IMG/VR virus record: IMGVR_UViG_3300024265_000111
Coordinates: 1 to 41,255 of that record
Strand: one strand, 5' to 3'
Length of the DNA stretch: 41,255 nt
Source of the DNA: a virus
The notes beneath the pieces are model-generated. The model was not told the DNA's origin, made no database searches, and worked only from the letters and a program-made list of their open reading frames with translations. Positions 12,664 to 21,378 of the stretch are shown here, piece after piece; within the stretch, counting starts at the first letter, position 1; the number at the start of each line of letters is the position of its first letter. The translations under genes were made by a program, and so were the position numbers.

Positions 12664-12733
12664 CGTGGGTAGCTGGTTATCCAGTGGCGCGTTAAACCCG
12701 CGTCGTGCCGGGGTTCCAGCCCCGGTGCTGCTC
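12664..12733. repeat. Three-hairpin tRNA-like repeat, copy 1
   Basis: 70 nt, identical to 29158-29228 except for one missing T in the first loop. Three hairpins in a row on plus: CTGG-TTAT-CCAG, CGCG-TTAAACC-CGCG (7-nt loop) and CCGGGG-TTCCAG-CCCCGG. The segment GGGGTTCCAGCCCC resembles a tRNA T-arm, but the ends do not pair as an acceptor stem. It lies between a stop codon and the ribosome site of the next minus-strand gene. Confidence 0.85.
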
Positions 12734-12736
12734 TAT

Positions 12737-14065
12737 TTACGCTCCAATCCTCCATATTTTAAATACCGTAAAAACCTCTGTGTCTCCGAAACTAGTAGCA
12801 ACCCCGAAACCTTCGGTTCCTTTAGTTAGTTGGCATCTATGCAAAATTCTTAAATTAGTAGTCACTGAAACACTAAATTGACCGGATACAAAGGATCGGG
12901 TTACACTGTCGTCAGCGGCTGATGCACGTTCACTACTGCCTATCTTCAAATCAACTACCGCCGTATTATCCTGTAACTTTATCTTGTGATCATTTACTTG
13001 AAATGCGGGGGCACTAGCCTCTATATAATAAATCCCTGCGGGAACCGAAACCACACTTGCCGACAGAGAAGACCCTTCTATCTGATTGGTTATAACAGTA
13101 TTTAAGTCCCTGAGCCTGTATGCGCCTTGAGTGAAAGTTCCCCCTGAAGTACCTGAGCTTTTGTGGTCTTCCACATGAAGAAGTTGTTTAGCAAAAGAAC
13201 TTGGAGGAACATTTCTTGTAAAAATACCACTGAACGCATCCAGCGCATCGGCATAGACTTCAAACCTGTCTCCGGGAGCAGTTAGAATATCTGCGCCACC
13301 TTGCAATGTTATTCCCAAACCATCTTTCAAGCGCAGAGCAGCATCAAAAATAAGAGTGACTTTAGCACCTATCCTAGGTGCATCGGTGAAAGTATTAATC
13401 TGGTTCGGCCCGGTGATGTGAAGAGTATTACCATCCCCAGCCCATATATTGGGTTGAGCGCTGGAAGCTACTGATGCGCCTTGCCGGGGTCGTAATTCAT
13501 CTCCTCCACCACTTATCAATTCAAAAACAGGGCCAATAATATTAAAAGCCACAATAATTATCCCATTTGCAGGCAATTGATTTGGTGTGATATCAATACC
13601 CTTATTTTTTATTGGAACTGCACCGACACCATCAATATTTAAAGTCGTAGCTCCTGTAGGTTCATTGACTAGTGTTAGAGCAAATTGAGCTTTATCCAGA
13701 TAAGCCGCAAGCGTGGGGTCGGCTTCTGCTGTAATAGTATTTATTCCAGCCACATTCAATAATCCAGTTGTCCCCTGAGCAGATTCGGCTGCGCCCTTAT
13801 CCAAATCCTGTTCGACTTGTGCCCCTTCCGAATCTTCCAACTTAAACGAATAACGACCCGCAACATAAATTTTGTTTTCCGTTTGGCCCCGACTATTCAA
13901 TAACTGAGGATTGGCCAGGGGAACGGACAACCCGCGATCCGCGAAAATAGGTTCAAGGTTTAGTTTAGGGTCTTGATTAGCAACGCCTATAAATACGTTG
14001 CCCCCGGCAAGTGGCTTGCCGCCGATATCTACATATTGAGTGCGTTCATTTATGATTACTGGCAT
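12737..14065 (-). CDS. Tailspike/tail fibre with P22-type head-binding domain
   Basis: 442 residues. The N-terminus (YVDIGGKPLAGGNVFIG, NPQLLNSRGQ, KIYVAGRYSFKLEDSEG) follows the P22 tailspike head-binding domain. The middle is glycine-rich and probably beta. The C-terminus (LRILHRCQLTKGTEGFGVAT, EVFTVFKIWRI) resembles a C1q/TNF-like trimeric tip domain seen in phage fibres. No beta-helix depolymerase motif was recognised. It probably binds the host surface as a trimer. It ends the late operon proper. Confidence 0.75.
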   Translation of the reverse strand: MPVIINERTQYVDIGGKPLAGGNVFIGVANQDPKLNLEPIFADRGLSVPLANPQLLNSRGQTENKIYVAGRYSFKLEDSEGAQVEQDLDKGAAESAQGTTGLLNVAGINTITAEADPTLAAYLDKAQFALTLVNEPTGATTLNIDGVGAVPIKNKGIDITPNQLPANGIIIVAFNIIGPVFELISGGGDELRPRQGASVASSAQPNIWAGDGNTLHITGPNQINTFTDAPRIGAKVTLIFDAALRLKDGLGITLQGGADILTAPGDRFEVYADALDAFSGIFTRNVPPSSFAKQLLHVEDHKSSGTSGGTFTQGAYRLRDLNTVITNQIEGSSLSASVVSVPAGIYYIEASAPAFQVNDHKIKLQDNTAVVDLKIGSSERASAADDSVTRSFVSGQFSVSVTTNLRILHRCQLTKGTEGFGVATSFGDTEVFTVFKIWRIGA

Positions 14066-14142
14066 AATTTATTTCCTTTAATTTTTATTCAAGTCATGTG
14101 ATATTATCAATATATCCATATCAACCCTTTTGAGGTCGGAAA

Positions 14143-14283
14143 ATGATAATTTCCATGTTTCTTTTAGCTGCATTCTTCCTACTCACAGGTTTAATTTATG
14201 GTTCATCGGTACTTTGCATTTTTAGTGCAATGACAGTCTGGTTAATACCCTCTATCCATGAAATGAATGAAGACAACTATTGA
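14143..14283 (+). CDS. Small membrane protein on the plus strand inside the late region
   Basis: A 46-residue ORF, MIISMFLLAAFFLLTGLIYG then SSVLCIFSAMTVWLIPSI and a polar tail. GAGG lies 7-8 nt before the ATG. Probably two membrane helices. It is the only plus-strand gene in the minus-strand virion block, and its stop overlaps the 3' end of the ejection gene by 7 nt. It may be a moron expressed separately, or a coincidence. No strong promoter was found. Confidence 0.45.
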   Translation: MIISMFLLAAFFLLTGLIYGSSVLCIFSAMTVWLIPSIHEMNEDNY

Positions 14284-15944
14284 TTATTTTCATCTTCCGC
14301 TAATGATAATTCCAGATTAAGTCTTGGGTCTTTTATGACCTCGGCTCCAGTCACTCCCCTTGTAATCGCCCTTTTATTTTCAGCCGCAATTTCGGCGGCT
14401 TCATTCACGAATTTGCTTTTAGGTAATCTTGACAAATCTACACCTTCACCTATCAGCAACGCCGCCAAATCTGATGAACTTCGTTTTCCTTTCGGAGTGT
14501 TCTCTATATAGGCTCTGGTTATCCTTCTACCATTCCGACCAGCCCTGAGAAGATCATTAAACAAATTGGCCCTGCCTTCTGTGATAATTCTGGAAACGAA
14601 TCTTCCACTCGACCCCAAAGTAACAGCTGCGGCTGCACCAGCACCACCACCAATAGCAAAACCAGCCCCAAGACCTAAAGAACCGCCAATAACATTTTTA
14701 GCTTGGCCTTCCGAAAAACCAAATTTACCTAATAGTTTGAAGAAATTAGAGGTTTTATCCCCCCGAACCACTTTTTTCATATCTAATATTTCGGATTCGG
14801 TGAAAAACCTTTTTTGCTTTTTATTATTTATGATGCTTCTGAATTGATTTCTTATACCATTCTCGAAACCTGTTGCTTGGTTTTCGGCCTTTTCAAGAGC
14901 ATCCGTTATTAATTCAGATTTTCTACCGCGTCCCCATAATTCCCGGGCCGCCTGGAAACGCTTTGAGACAGGGACATCAAGCCCTGTAGGTTTATTAAAG
15001 ATTTGTTCTCCTGAAAAACTGAGAAATTCATCAATATTGTCAATGATTATATTTCCAAGCAATGCTTCCTGCGGTGAATTCACATCATTGGCCGCACCCT
15101 TAGCTACACTTCTCAGGGTGTCCAGTTCTGTCAATGTAATTTCATCCCCAACCCTTTCTTTAAGGCGATTGAATGCCTTGGAACTTTTAGGTGTGACATC
15201 TTTATCAATTCCATTTTTAATTAATTGAGACTGAATTCTACTAGTCAAGCCTGTAAATCGGTCTGGTTTAATTTTGACTCCAAGATTATTCAATTCATCA
15301 TAAATTCCACGCGATACATCAAATAATTGTTCTGGTTCTGGGGCCGCCTTTTTGAGTGTTCCCTTGATCTCCCTTTCTTTTATTATTTTCGCCGCGCCTC
15401 TGCCCGTTTTTGCAAGACCTTTGAACAGTCCCACGCCAATCAATTCACCTGCTATGGTTGGGACGGTTGTTGCTATTGAAGCCAGGAAAGGGCTATCTGT
15501 TTTCTCGAAAACCGCATCACCAAAACTCTGTTCAGCGTCCGAAATAAATTCACTAACAGGGGCCAGGAATTGACCTACTGACTCAAGACTTTCTTTCCCT
15601 GCTTCTGTTCTGGGTTGGAATGAAAAGAATTGACGGGTACTATCTATGATTTCGCTGGCCCTTTCAGAACCGACAATAGGGGCTGTGATGAGGCCGGCCA
15701 AACCCGCAACAGGTTCAGCCACTATTCCGCTGGCAATAGTCGCCCCTGTTTCAAGGGCACCAACTCCACTTTCAAGGGCACCTGGTTGTTCTTGAGTAAC
15801 AGGTGGGGCCTGTTGAGTAAGGGTTATTGCCGGCTGTTGGATGCTGGCTATCAAATCCAGGACTTCCTGTTGCGTAGGCGGTCGATCGCCCTCAATCTCA
15901 AAAACCTCACCTGTCTTGTCGTCTACAGCCTCGAAAATTGCCAT
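14277..15944 (-). CDS. DNA ejection protein, gp16-like
   Basis: 555 residues. The N-terminus MAIFEAVDDKTGEVFEIEGD and PTQQEVLDLIASI is typical of phage internal virion proteins. Helical regions and two hydrophobic glycine/alanine segments (VAGLAGLITAPIVG, SLGLGAGFAIGGGAGAAAAV) could insert in membrane. It is third in the gp7-gp20-gp16 order of P22-like phages. It should leave the virion with DNA and help form the trans-envelope channel. The assignment rests mainly on position and composition. Confidence 0.65.
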   Translation of the reverse strand: MAIFEAVDDKTGEVFEIEGDRPPTQQEVLDLIASIQQPAITLTQQAPPVTQEQPGALESGVGALETGATIASGIVAEPVAGLAGLITAPIVGSERASEIIDSTRQFFSFQPRTEAGKESLESVGQFLAPVSEFISDAEQSFGDAVFEKTDSPFLASIATTVPTIAGELIGVGLFKGLAKTGRGAAKIIKEREIKGTLKKAAPEPEQLFDVSRGIYDELNNLGVKIKPDRFTGLTSRIQSQLIKNGIDKDVTPKSSKAFNRLKERVGDEITLTELDTLRSVAKGAANDVNSPQEALLGNIIIDNIDEFLSFSGEQIFNKPTGLDVPVSKRFQAARELWGRGRKSELITDALEKAENQATGFENGIRNQFRSIINNKKQKRFFTESEILDMKKVVRGDKTSNFFKLLGKFGFSEGQAKNVIGGSLGLGAGFAIGGGAGAAAAVTLGSSGRFVSRIITEGRANLFNDLLRAGRNGRRITRAYIENTPKGKRSSSDLAALLIGEGVDLSRLPKSKFVNEAAEIAAENKRAITRGVTGAEVIKDPRLNLELSLAEDENNQ

Positions 15945-17398
15945 TATTGTTTCCTTCTAATGGTGAATGTTCTTTTGGCAGGAGTTTGGGGCTGTGGCGT
16001 GACACCTTTAAGTTTTTCCTGTTGTTCAACAAATTTAGAAATTGTATTTCCGGGTTTCCCAAGAAATATAGCCGCCTCGGTGGCAACACGTATTTTTTCT
16101 CTCATCACCCTTTTTTTATTTGCAAGCCATGTTTTTAATGTAGCTTCATCAAAATTTAATGGAAGGGCACTCCTTAAAGCAAATGCCCTTTCTGCATCGG
16201 ATAAATTACCAAATGATGTAGCACCAAGAACATCTAATCCTAATTGATTTTGAACATCTTCAAGACGCTTAGACGCTTCATCAATGCTTGTAAGCCGACT
16301 AGCCACCACTCCTGTTCTGGCCCCATCATCCAAGGCTTGTATTGCATCCTCAATATTGAGAATGTTTTTATTAAGTTCAGGCAATTGCCCAAAAAATTTT
16401 GAAGATGCTTTCGCCGATTCTCCTCCTGAAACCTGTGCTTGTTTTTTTGCCCCAGCCACATCAATTTCGCTTTGTTGAGCCGCATCTAATACCTCGATTC
16501 TCTTATCTCCTGCAACAGGATTGCCTGCCCTATCTTTTACGGTGGACTTCCCGTCTGGTGAAATAAGGACAGTAGTTCCATTCGGGAAAATTTTAGATTT
16601 AGCAGAAAACAAACCGACATCACCTTTAGTCAAGTTTTTGAGTTCAGCTTCAATGCTCTTATTAGCCTCCTCTGTAGTGATAAACTTGTTTTCTAAATCT
16701 CCTCGGATTTTAGCAAGTTTTGTGCTTCGGGTTTGTACCGCCCTGCCTTCCTTCCGCTTGGCAAGCTCATCATCAATAAGGATTTTTTCTGGTTCAGTAT
16801 CACTAATGCCTTTTTCTATCGTCAAGTTCACAAGATCGGGGTTCTGTTGACCGGATAATTGCACTAACTTTTCACTTTCTTTTTCAGAATACAAACCACT
16901 TTCCACAAGCTGTTTAATTCCTTCTTGAAGTTGAAGTGGTCCTTTTTTGTTTTGTTCCTGTAAAAATCTCCAACCCCTGAAACGCCTGTCTGTTTGCCTG
17001 GCTTTCTGCTCTAACTGGAAATCGCTGGACTTGGAAAGAAAATTCAGGATAGGTGCCGCTAAACTCGGGTTAATAGCAACCGCCTCAGCAAATTTTTTCC
17101 TTGACCTGTCAGTTGCAAAAACAAAACCATCAACCCGCCCTCGCCCTCTTTTTTCGCCGGGTTCTCCGGGTTCCCCTGCGCCACTAATATCAACGCCAAT
17201 GGCACCTTCAGTAGCCAAGGCCGCAGCTTCCCTATCATCAAGTTCCTGTTGTCGTTTGAGTTCGGCCGCGTTAATGATCTCCTGCTTTTCTTGCCGTTTC
17301 AATTGGATAAGCTCTTCTTGCCTTTGCCTGGTCTGGGCGGCATTAAAAGCGGAAAAGAAATTCTGTGCTGCTGATGTCAATGGTCCCTGCTGTGCCAT
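15944..17398 (-). CDS. DNA ejection protein, gp20-like
   Basis: 484 residues, strongly helical and Gln/Lys/Glu-rich (QTRQRQEELIQLKRQEKQEI, AKRKEGRAVQTRSTKLAKIR). The start overlaps the stop of the gp7-like gene at 17398, and its own stop overlaps the next start. The C-terminal half (LTSIDEASKRLEDVQNQLG, WLANKKRVMREKIRV) is a common internal virion-protein pattern. It probably forms the periplasmic part of the ejection tube with its neighbours. Confidence 0.65.
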   Translation of the reverse strand: MAQQGPLTSAAQNFFSAFNAAQTRQRQEELIQLKRQEKQEIINAAELKRQQELDDREAAALATEGAIGVDISGAGEPGEPGEKRGRGRVDGFVFATDRSRKKFAEAVAINPSLAAPILNFLSKSSDFQLEQKARQTDRRFRGWRFLQEQNKKGPLQLQEGIKQLVESGLYSEKESEKLVQLSGQQNPDLVNLTIEKGISDTEPEKILIDDELAKRKEGRAVQTRSTKLAKIRGDLENKFITTEEANKSIEAELKNLTKGDVGLFSAKSKIFPNGTTVLISPDGKSTVKDRAGNPVAGDKRIEVLDAAQQSEIDVAGAKKQAQVSGGESAKASSKFFGQLPELNKNILNIEDAIQALDDGARTGVVASRLTSIDEASKRLEDVQNQLGLDVLGATSFGNLSDAERAFALRSALPLNFDEATLKTWLANKKRVMREKIRVATEAAIFLGKPGNTISKFVEQQEKLKGVTPQPQTPAKRTFTIRRKQ

Positions 17399-18378
17399 TA
17401 TGCTGCTCCTTCCAAAACTAGGCCGCCCTCAATCCGATCAAGCAGGTCTATATAGTTCACAGCATCAAACCCGCAAATATTTTTAACGAATTCAGGAAAA
17501 TATTGTTTAACCTCATCAGCGACAAAACCCATTGTCGGGAATTTACTGATAATCATGTCTTTTGTTTCTGGTATCCAATCCCATTGATAAAGGGTTATTG
17601 GTCCAATTTTCCCGATCGGCTCAATGTTTTCTTTTAAGCCTCGGTCAGAGGAAAAGAATTGACCCCCTGGACCTCTAAGTGATGACCCTATCCCTGAAAT
17701 TTCAGGGCTTAAATCATCGACAGATATTCCGCCCCCTTTTGTAAATCCGCCACCGCCGCCACCGCCGCCACCTCCTCCGCCAAAGCTAAAGTCATCGAAA
17801 AAGCCGCCCCCAGCAAGGCTACCGCCAATAGTCGTTGCCGCGCCCAGGACATCACCAAAAAGACCCTTATCTGCTGCATCTTGAGCCGCCCCACCAATAA
17901 TATTTTGACCCTGTTGGCCTAATATCCCGGAAATAGCCGCAGCATTTTGACCGCTTAATTGACCCAACCCAAGTGCTGCGCCCTGTCCTCTTCCTGCTAG
18001 TTGAGAAGAACGTCCAGTAAGAAGTTGTTCGATCATAAGTCCAATATCTTGAGGGATTGCCGATATTTCTTGAAGCGCCGTTCCTGAGCGTGTAAGCCCT
18101 CCGGCCGACAACGCTGTTTGTGCTCCCCTTGTTCTTTGCTCTATCAACGGGTCCAAGGCCCCACCGCTAAAGATACGGGCCAATCTATTGCCAAATCCTT
18201 CAATCGAGGCCCCTTCCTCTAAACCAGGCAATTGACCAGCCCCGGCTTGGATAAATGGGTCAACATTCCCCCGCGTGACATCGAATTGTCGGCGTAATTC
18301 CTCTATTCCTTGCTGAGATAATAGATTTGCTTGTTCTGCCGCTTCTGCGCCTTCATCACCACCAAAAAAGTCACCCAT
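17398..18378 (-). CDS. DNA ejection protein, gp7-like, with C-terminal S74-type domain
   Basis: 326 residues. The N-terminal half has the LSQQGIEELRRQFDVTRGNV, GGLTRSGTALQEIS, LGQLSGQNAAAISGILGQQG pattern of P22 gp7-like injection proteins. A 12-Gly run (about 203-214) separates it from SDRGLKENIEPIG, a Peptidase_S74 intramolecular chaperone motif, followed by TLYQWDW, GFVADEV, FPEFV and the AVNYIDLL end. S74 modules usually cap trimeric fibres, so its use here suggests self-processing or trimer assembly of an ejection protein. The poly-Gly codons are a GGN repeat on DNA. Confidence 0.75.
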   Translation of the reverse strand: MGDFFGGDEGAEAAEQANLLSQQGIEELRRQFDVTRGNVDPFIQAGAGQLPGLEEGASIEGFGNRLARIFSGGALDPLIEQRTRGAQTALSAGGLTRSGTALQEISAIPQDIGLMIEQLLTGRSSQLAGRGQGAALGLGQLSGQNAAAISGILGQQGQNIIGGAAQDAADKGLFGDVLGAATTIGGSLAGGGFFDDFSFGGGGGGGGGGGGFTKGGGISVDDLSPEISGIGSSLRGPGGQFFSSDRGLKENIEPIGKIGPITLYQWDWIPETKDMIISKFPTMGFVADEVKQYFPEFVKNICGFDAVNYIDLLDRIEGGLVLEGAA

Positions 18379-18388
18379 AACTCACTCC

Positions 18389-18742
18389 TCACATTTGTTT
18401 TTTGTACCACCGGTTATTATTTGTGGTGTGTGTATATTCCATACCAGACCAACTCGCCACATAACAGGCCGGTTTTCTATCATCCGGAATACGCGCATAA
18501 ATATTTCGCAATCCCGTATTATCTACAATCCATTTGAAGGCCCGTTTTGCGCTGTCAACTGCCTTTCTTCCCCTGCATTCAACGCTCATCTGAGCATGAA
18601 TCATCCAACCATCCAGGTACCGTTCAAAGGCCCACAGATTGATTTTATCGTCCAGTAGATAGATGGCATTCTCGCTGGAAATAAGAGGCTTCCAGGGTGC
18701 CATTCGAACAATCTTTCTATAGTCAAGAGTTCTTTCAATCAT
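18389..18742 (-). CDS. DUF2824/P22 gp14-like protein, GNAT-like fold
   Basis: 117 residues from ATG 18742, which overlaps the stop of the previous gene (ATGA). It reads MIERTLDYRKIVRMAPWKPL, DGWMIHAQMSVECRGRKAVD, NIYARIPDDRKPACYVAS and GMEYTHT, resembling the acetyltransferase-like DUF2824 proteins at the P22 gene 14 position. P22 gp14 is needed for virion maturation. The role here is inferred from family and position. Confidence 0.7.
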   Translation of the reverse strand: MIERTLDYRKIVRMAPWKPLISSENAIYLLDDKINLWAFERYLDGWMIHAQMSVECRGRKAVDSAKRAFKWIVDNTGLRNIYARIPDDRKPACYVASWSGMEYTHTTNNNRWYKKQM

Positions 18743-19044
18743 GAAATAATTGCCCCATCTGAAAACCTTCGCCAATTCGTGCCATCTGACCAAGCAGGAA
18801 TCTTTGGAATTGGGCCAGCCTCATCAGTTACAAAAATAATACCGCCCTCATTTTCGGTTGCATCAGGAACCGTTGCGACTGTGTAAGACGTTAATTTAAA
18901 ACTGTCCCCCAATAATTCATTCACGGAAAAATCCAGATCATCAAAGAACAAGTTATATTCCTCTGATGTCTCAATTCCCCCCTCGTCATTAACGGTACCT
19001 AAAGAATCACTATGGCGCGGTCTGCTTGCAAATTTCTCTGTCAT
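18739..19044 (-). CDS. Small virion protein near the tail machine
   Basis: 101 residues. The N-terminus SRPRHSDSLGTVNDEGGIET is followed by a typical phage structural motif, SYTVATVPDATENEGGIIFV...WSDGTNWRRFSDGAIIS, common in fibre and head decoration proteins. The start overlaps the gp10-like stop (ATGA, 19041-19044). Position fits a minor tail or needle-associated protein. No needle (gp26) motif is visible. Confidence 0.6.
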   Translation of the reverse strand: MTEKFASRPRHSDSLGTVNDEGGIETSEEYNLFFDDLDFSVNELLGDSFKLTSYTVATVPDATENEGGIIFVTDEAGPIPKIPAWSDGTNWRRFSDGAIIS

Positions 19045-20429
19045 GCCTGCAATTGTCCTCTAGCATTTACAGTTATAAAATCCTCAGAAAAAATAATATC
19101 TTCTGTGGTTAAAATACGGCCACCCATGAAACCCTGATAGGTACCTAGCCCCCCAGGATATCTCCATTTCACCCTGTCAGAATACCTGCCTATCGCAGAA
19201 AGATTTATAGTCAATGGGTCACCATACAAAACATTGTCCCTGCTCAAAAATAATGATACAGACCCGTCACTTGAATTAAATCCCTGTGAAATTCCTAATT
19301 CTATATCTTGTACTGCGAAAAATTTCGCGTCAGGTTGTTCAACTCCAAAATCAATAATTCGGGTAATGCGTTCACCATAATCCGTATTAACTTTTGAAAA
19401 TTTACCTATCCTTTCCTCAAAAGCTGTAAAATATTCACCTTCAAACTGAGCTATAAAACCAGCGCCCCAAGGTCTGGAAACACCAGCAAAGACAGTATCC
19501 AGTTTGAACCAATTGCCCCTCAGAAACCCAAAGGAATCCCGTCTTAAGGTGAATGTCGCTATATCGTGACCCCGCCAAATAATGCGCCCGGGGATAGCTT
19601 CTGCCAATTCCTCAAGAGTATGATTGGCTAGGATCAAATCAATGGCTTCATTGGAAATTTTAGGGGCTATTCCCTGACCAATAGCAAAAATGCCAGGGTC
19701 TTGATTCTTCTTTCTTCCTATAAAAAGAAAGGTTTGGTCATATTCCAACAACCCACCTATAAATCCGTTATCTATCGCACCACCACCACGCCTCACAAAT
19801 GGAACGGGGCTTATTCCTCTGTTTATAAATAATTCAATGGAGTCAGTCCCCATAATATAAAGAGTATTCTTTAAAGCGAAAACAGCATTATTTCTATCCG
19901 GCAATACCTGTGCATCGAAAAAACTTAATACCTGAACGCTACCAGCATCCCCAACATCAGAAAAAATAGCGGGATCGCCATCTGACGGGATATAAATAAA
20001 CCTATCGTCAATATGAACCACATCCACAAAAGGGCCCTCATCTGTAATTACAGGATTCCCCGAGATGTCTACCAAGTTATCCGATTTATCAAGAGTGTAA
20101 ATTGCACCGCCCTTAACAACAATTACAGCTTCATTGAAACCCACCGCAGTTTCTATAACTTGCGGCCCTGCAATGGTGTCAATAACAGAAAACGCGCCAG
20201 TTTCCTTGTCGGTAATCTTAATCAATTGTTCAGAAAACACCATGTACAGAGCATCATTCCAAACAAACGCCCCTCTTGCCACTGCGTCAGGGATTGTATT
20301 CAAGCCTTGGATCCCTGGCCTGTAAAGCAATCGCCCTTCTTTGTTTTTGAAACAGTTTTGCAAAGCCCTTCTGGTTCTTGGTAAATCCTCAGAACCTTGC
20401 AAACCATCTGGGAAAGGTATTCTAGCCAC
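19041..20429 (-). CDS. DNA stabilisation / tail hub protein, P22 gp10-like
   Basis: 462 residues starting MARIPFPDGLQGSEDLPRTR, with the LQNCFKNKEGRLLYRPGIQG opening of P22 gp10 family proteins. Beta-propeller-like repeats follow (GAFVWNDALYMVFSEQLIKI, DVVHIDDRFIYIPSDGD, NTLYIMGTDSIELFIN, YDQTFLFIGR). gp10 closes the portal channel beneath gp4 and holds packaged DNA. It overlaps the gp4-like gene by 8 nt. Length matches the family well. Confidence 0.88.
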   Translation of the reverse strand: MARIPFPDGLQGSEDLPRTRRALQNCFKNKEGRLLYRPGIQGLNTIPDAVARGAFVWNDALYMVFSEQLIKITDKETGAFSVIDTIAGPQVIETAVGFNEAVIVVKGGAIYTLDKSDNLVDISGNPVITDEGPFVDVVHIDDRFIYIPSDGDPAIFSDVGDAGSVQVLSFFDAQVLPDRNNAVFALKNTLYIMGTDSIELFINRGISPVPFVRRGGGAIDNGFIGGLLEYDQTFLFIGRKKNQDPGIFAIGQGIAPKISNEAIDLILANHTLEELAEAIPGRIIWRGHDIATFTLRRDSFGFLRGNWFKLDTVFAGVSRPWGAGFIAQFEGEYFTAFEERIGKFSKVNTDYGERITRIIDFGVEQPDAKFFAVQDIELGISQGFNSSDGSVSLFLSRDNVLYGDPLTINLSAIGRYSDRVKWRYPGGLGTYQGFMGGRILTTEDIIFSEDFITVNARGQLQA

Positions 20430-20868
20430 TTACTTCTTCTCCATCGTCAAAGAAAATGCGGGAATGCACACCATTAATATTGCCCATTCCGCGTGGTGTT
20501 GTGCTGGATAATCTTCTATTCGGGGCATTAAATTTTCGGTATTGTTGTTTGACCAAAGCAAATCCAACCCGCGCATTTGCCTTTAGTTGCGGCGAAATAA
20601 TATTTTCCCCATTGTCGAAATCAGCGGATAGCATTAACGCCAAGTTGTCGATGATTGCGTTTCTGGTATCTAGCGGTTCACCCAGTTCATCCCCAGGCTT
20701 ATCTAAAGGAACAATGCCGAGTTTGATCCCCTGGGTTCTCCATAATTGGAGCATGGAATTTAAAACGTTTTTGCCTTCTGCAATCGTTTCAGGAAGGGCG
20801 GCCTGTGCAACAGAATGACCCCCAATTCTTTTTAACGCTGATTGAATTATAAAAGTTCCTGAACTCAT
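20422..20868 (-). CDS. Head-to-tail adaptor, P22 gp4-like
   Basis: 148 residues, starting MSSGTFIIQSALKRIGGHSV. The helical signature ALPETIAEGKNVLNSMLQLW, NAIIDNLALMLSADFDNGEN and VGFALVKQQYRKFNAPNRRL is that of gp4/tail accessory factors that bind the portal. It lies directly upstream of the gp10-like gene, the conserved order. No lysozyme motif is seen. Confidence 0.85.
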   Translation of the reverse strand: MSSGTFIIQSALKRIGGHSVAQAALPETIAEGKNVLNSMLQLWRTQGIKLGIVPLDKPGDELGEPLDTRNAIIDNLALMLSADFDNGENIISPQLKANARVGFALVKQQYRKFNAPNRRLSSTTPRGMGNINGVHSRIFFDDGEEVSG

Positions 20869-20888
20869 GATTATGCCTCTAAAGAAAG

Positions 20889-21314
20889 TTATCCAACGTA
20901 ACCAGGAGATTCTTGATGTCCACTCCGGGATTCCGTCATTTCATCGGGTGCAACAAACGCCCTGGCGGGTTCCGTCAGTTCATCGTCGTCGGGTTCCGTC
21001 GTGTCATCGGCGTCGGGTTCCGTCAGTTCATCGGCGAGGGAGCTTGTTGCATCGTCAACATCTTTATACCAGCCATCCTTTAATGCCTGGTCAACATCTT
21101 TATTGGCGAAAATTTCTTCCTGAATAGTCCCCTTTTTCACCCCTTTATAAAGAATGGTGGTGTCATCAGTTGAATCTGTGGCCGGTTTTAGTTTTGTGGG
21201 CAGTTTTGGTTGCTTTTTTTTTGTGCGTTTATATGTCCAACCTTTTGCCAATAATTCAGGAACTGCATCTTCGCTAAAAACATTTGCATCATCATCTTTA
21301 AATAACCAGATCAT
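20889..21314 (-). CDS. Acidic repeat-containing virion-region protein
   Basis: 141 residues. Two short similar modules (EDAVPELLAKGWTYKR and KDVDQALKDGWYKDVDD) share the A..L..GW pattern seen in small head-region proteins of many phages. The C-terminal third is an 8-residue acidic repeat (DDELTEP / DDTTEPD) encoded by 24-bp tandem repeats. It lies between coat and gp4-like genes. Function unknown; possibly head completion. Confidence 0.6.
   Translation of the reverse strand: MIWLFKDDDANVFSEDAVPELLAKGWTYKRTKKKQPKLPTKLKPATDSTDDTTILYKGVKKGTIQEEIFANKDVDQALKDGWYKDVDDATSSLADELTEPDADDTTEPDDDELTEPARAFVAPDEMTESRSGHQESPGYVG
20964..21035. repeat. 24-bp tandem repeat, three units
   Basis: GGGTTCCGTC recurs at 20967, 20991 and 21015 with constant 24-nt spacing, and a degenerate fourth unit lies near 20930. 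It encodes the acidic (D)ELTEP/TTEP repeats. Copy number may vary by slippage without changing frame. Confidence 0.75.
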
Positions 21315-21334
21315 AATATTTCTCCAAAAAGTTT

Positions 21335-21368
21335 AAAAAAAGAAGGGAGGCCCGAAGGCCTCACTCCC
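21335..21368 (-). terminator. Intrinsic terminator after the coat gene
   Basis: On minus, GAGGCC-TTCG-GGCCTC (21347-21362) with flanking GG/CC pairs, then T-rich tail (T7, 21335-21341). It sits 10 nt after the coat stop and should leave coat mRNA more abundant than downstream tail genes. Confidence 0.85.
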
Positions 21369-21378
21369 AGGTTAAAGG

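Noticed and set aside
12664-12733. True tRNA gene
   Set aside because: It has D-, anticodon- and T-arm-like hairpins, but there is no acceptor stem, no CCA, and the T-arm has a 6-nt loop; the second copy gives the same result. Called tRNA-like repeat only.
12638-12829. Plus-strand 63-codon ORF across repeat copy 1
   Set aside because: It is formed by the structured repeat and the antisense of the tailspike 3' end; no ribosome site.
17746-17782. Trinucleotide GGN/CCN expansion as phase-variable tract
   Set aside because: It encodes an in-frame 12-Gly linker; changes by whole codons would not switch expression.
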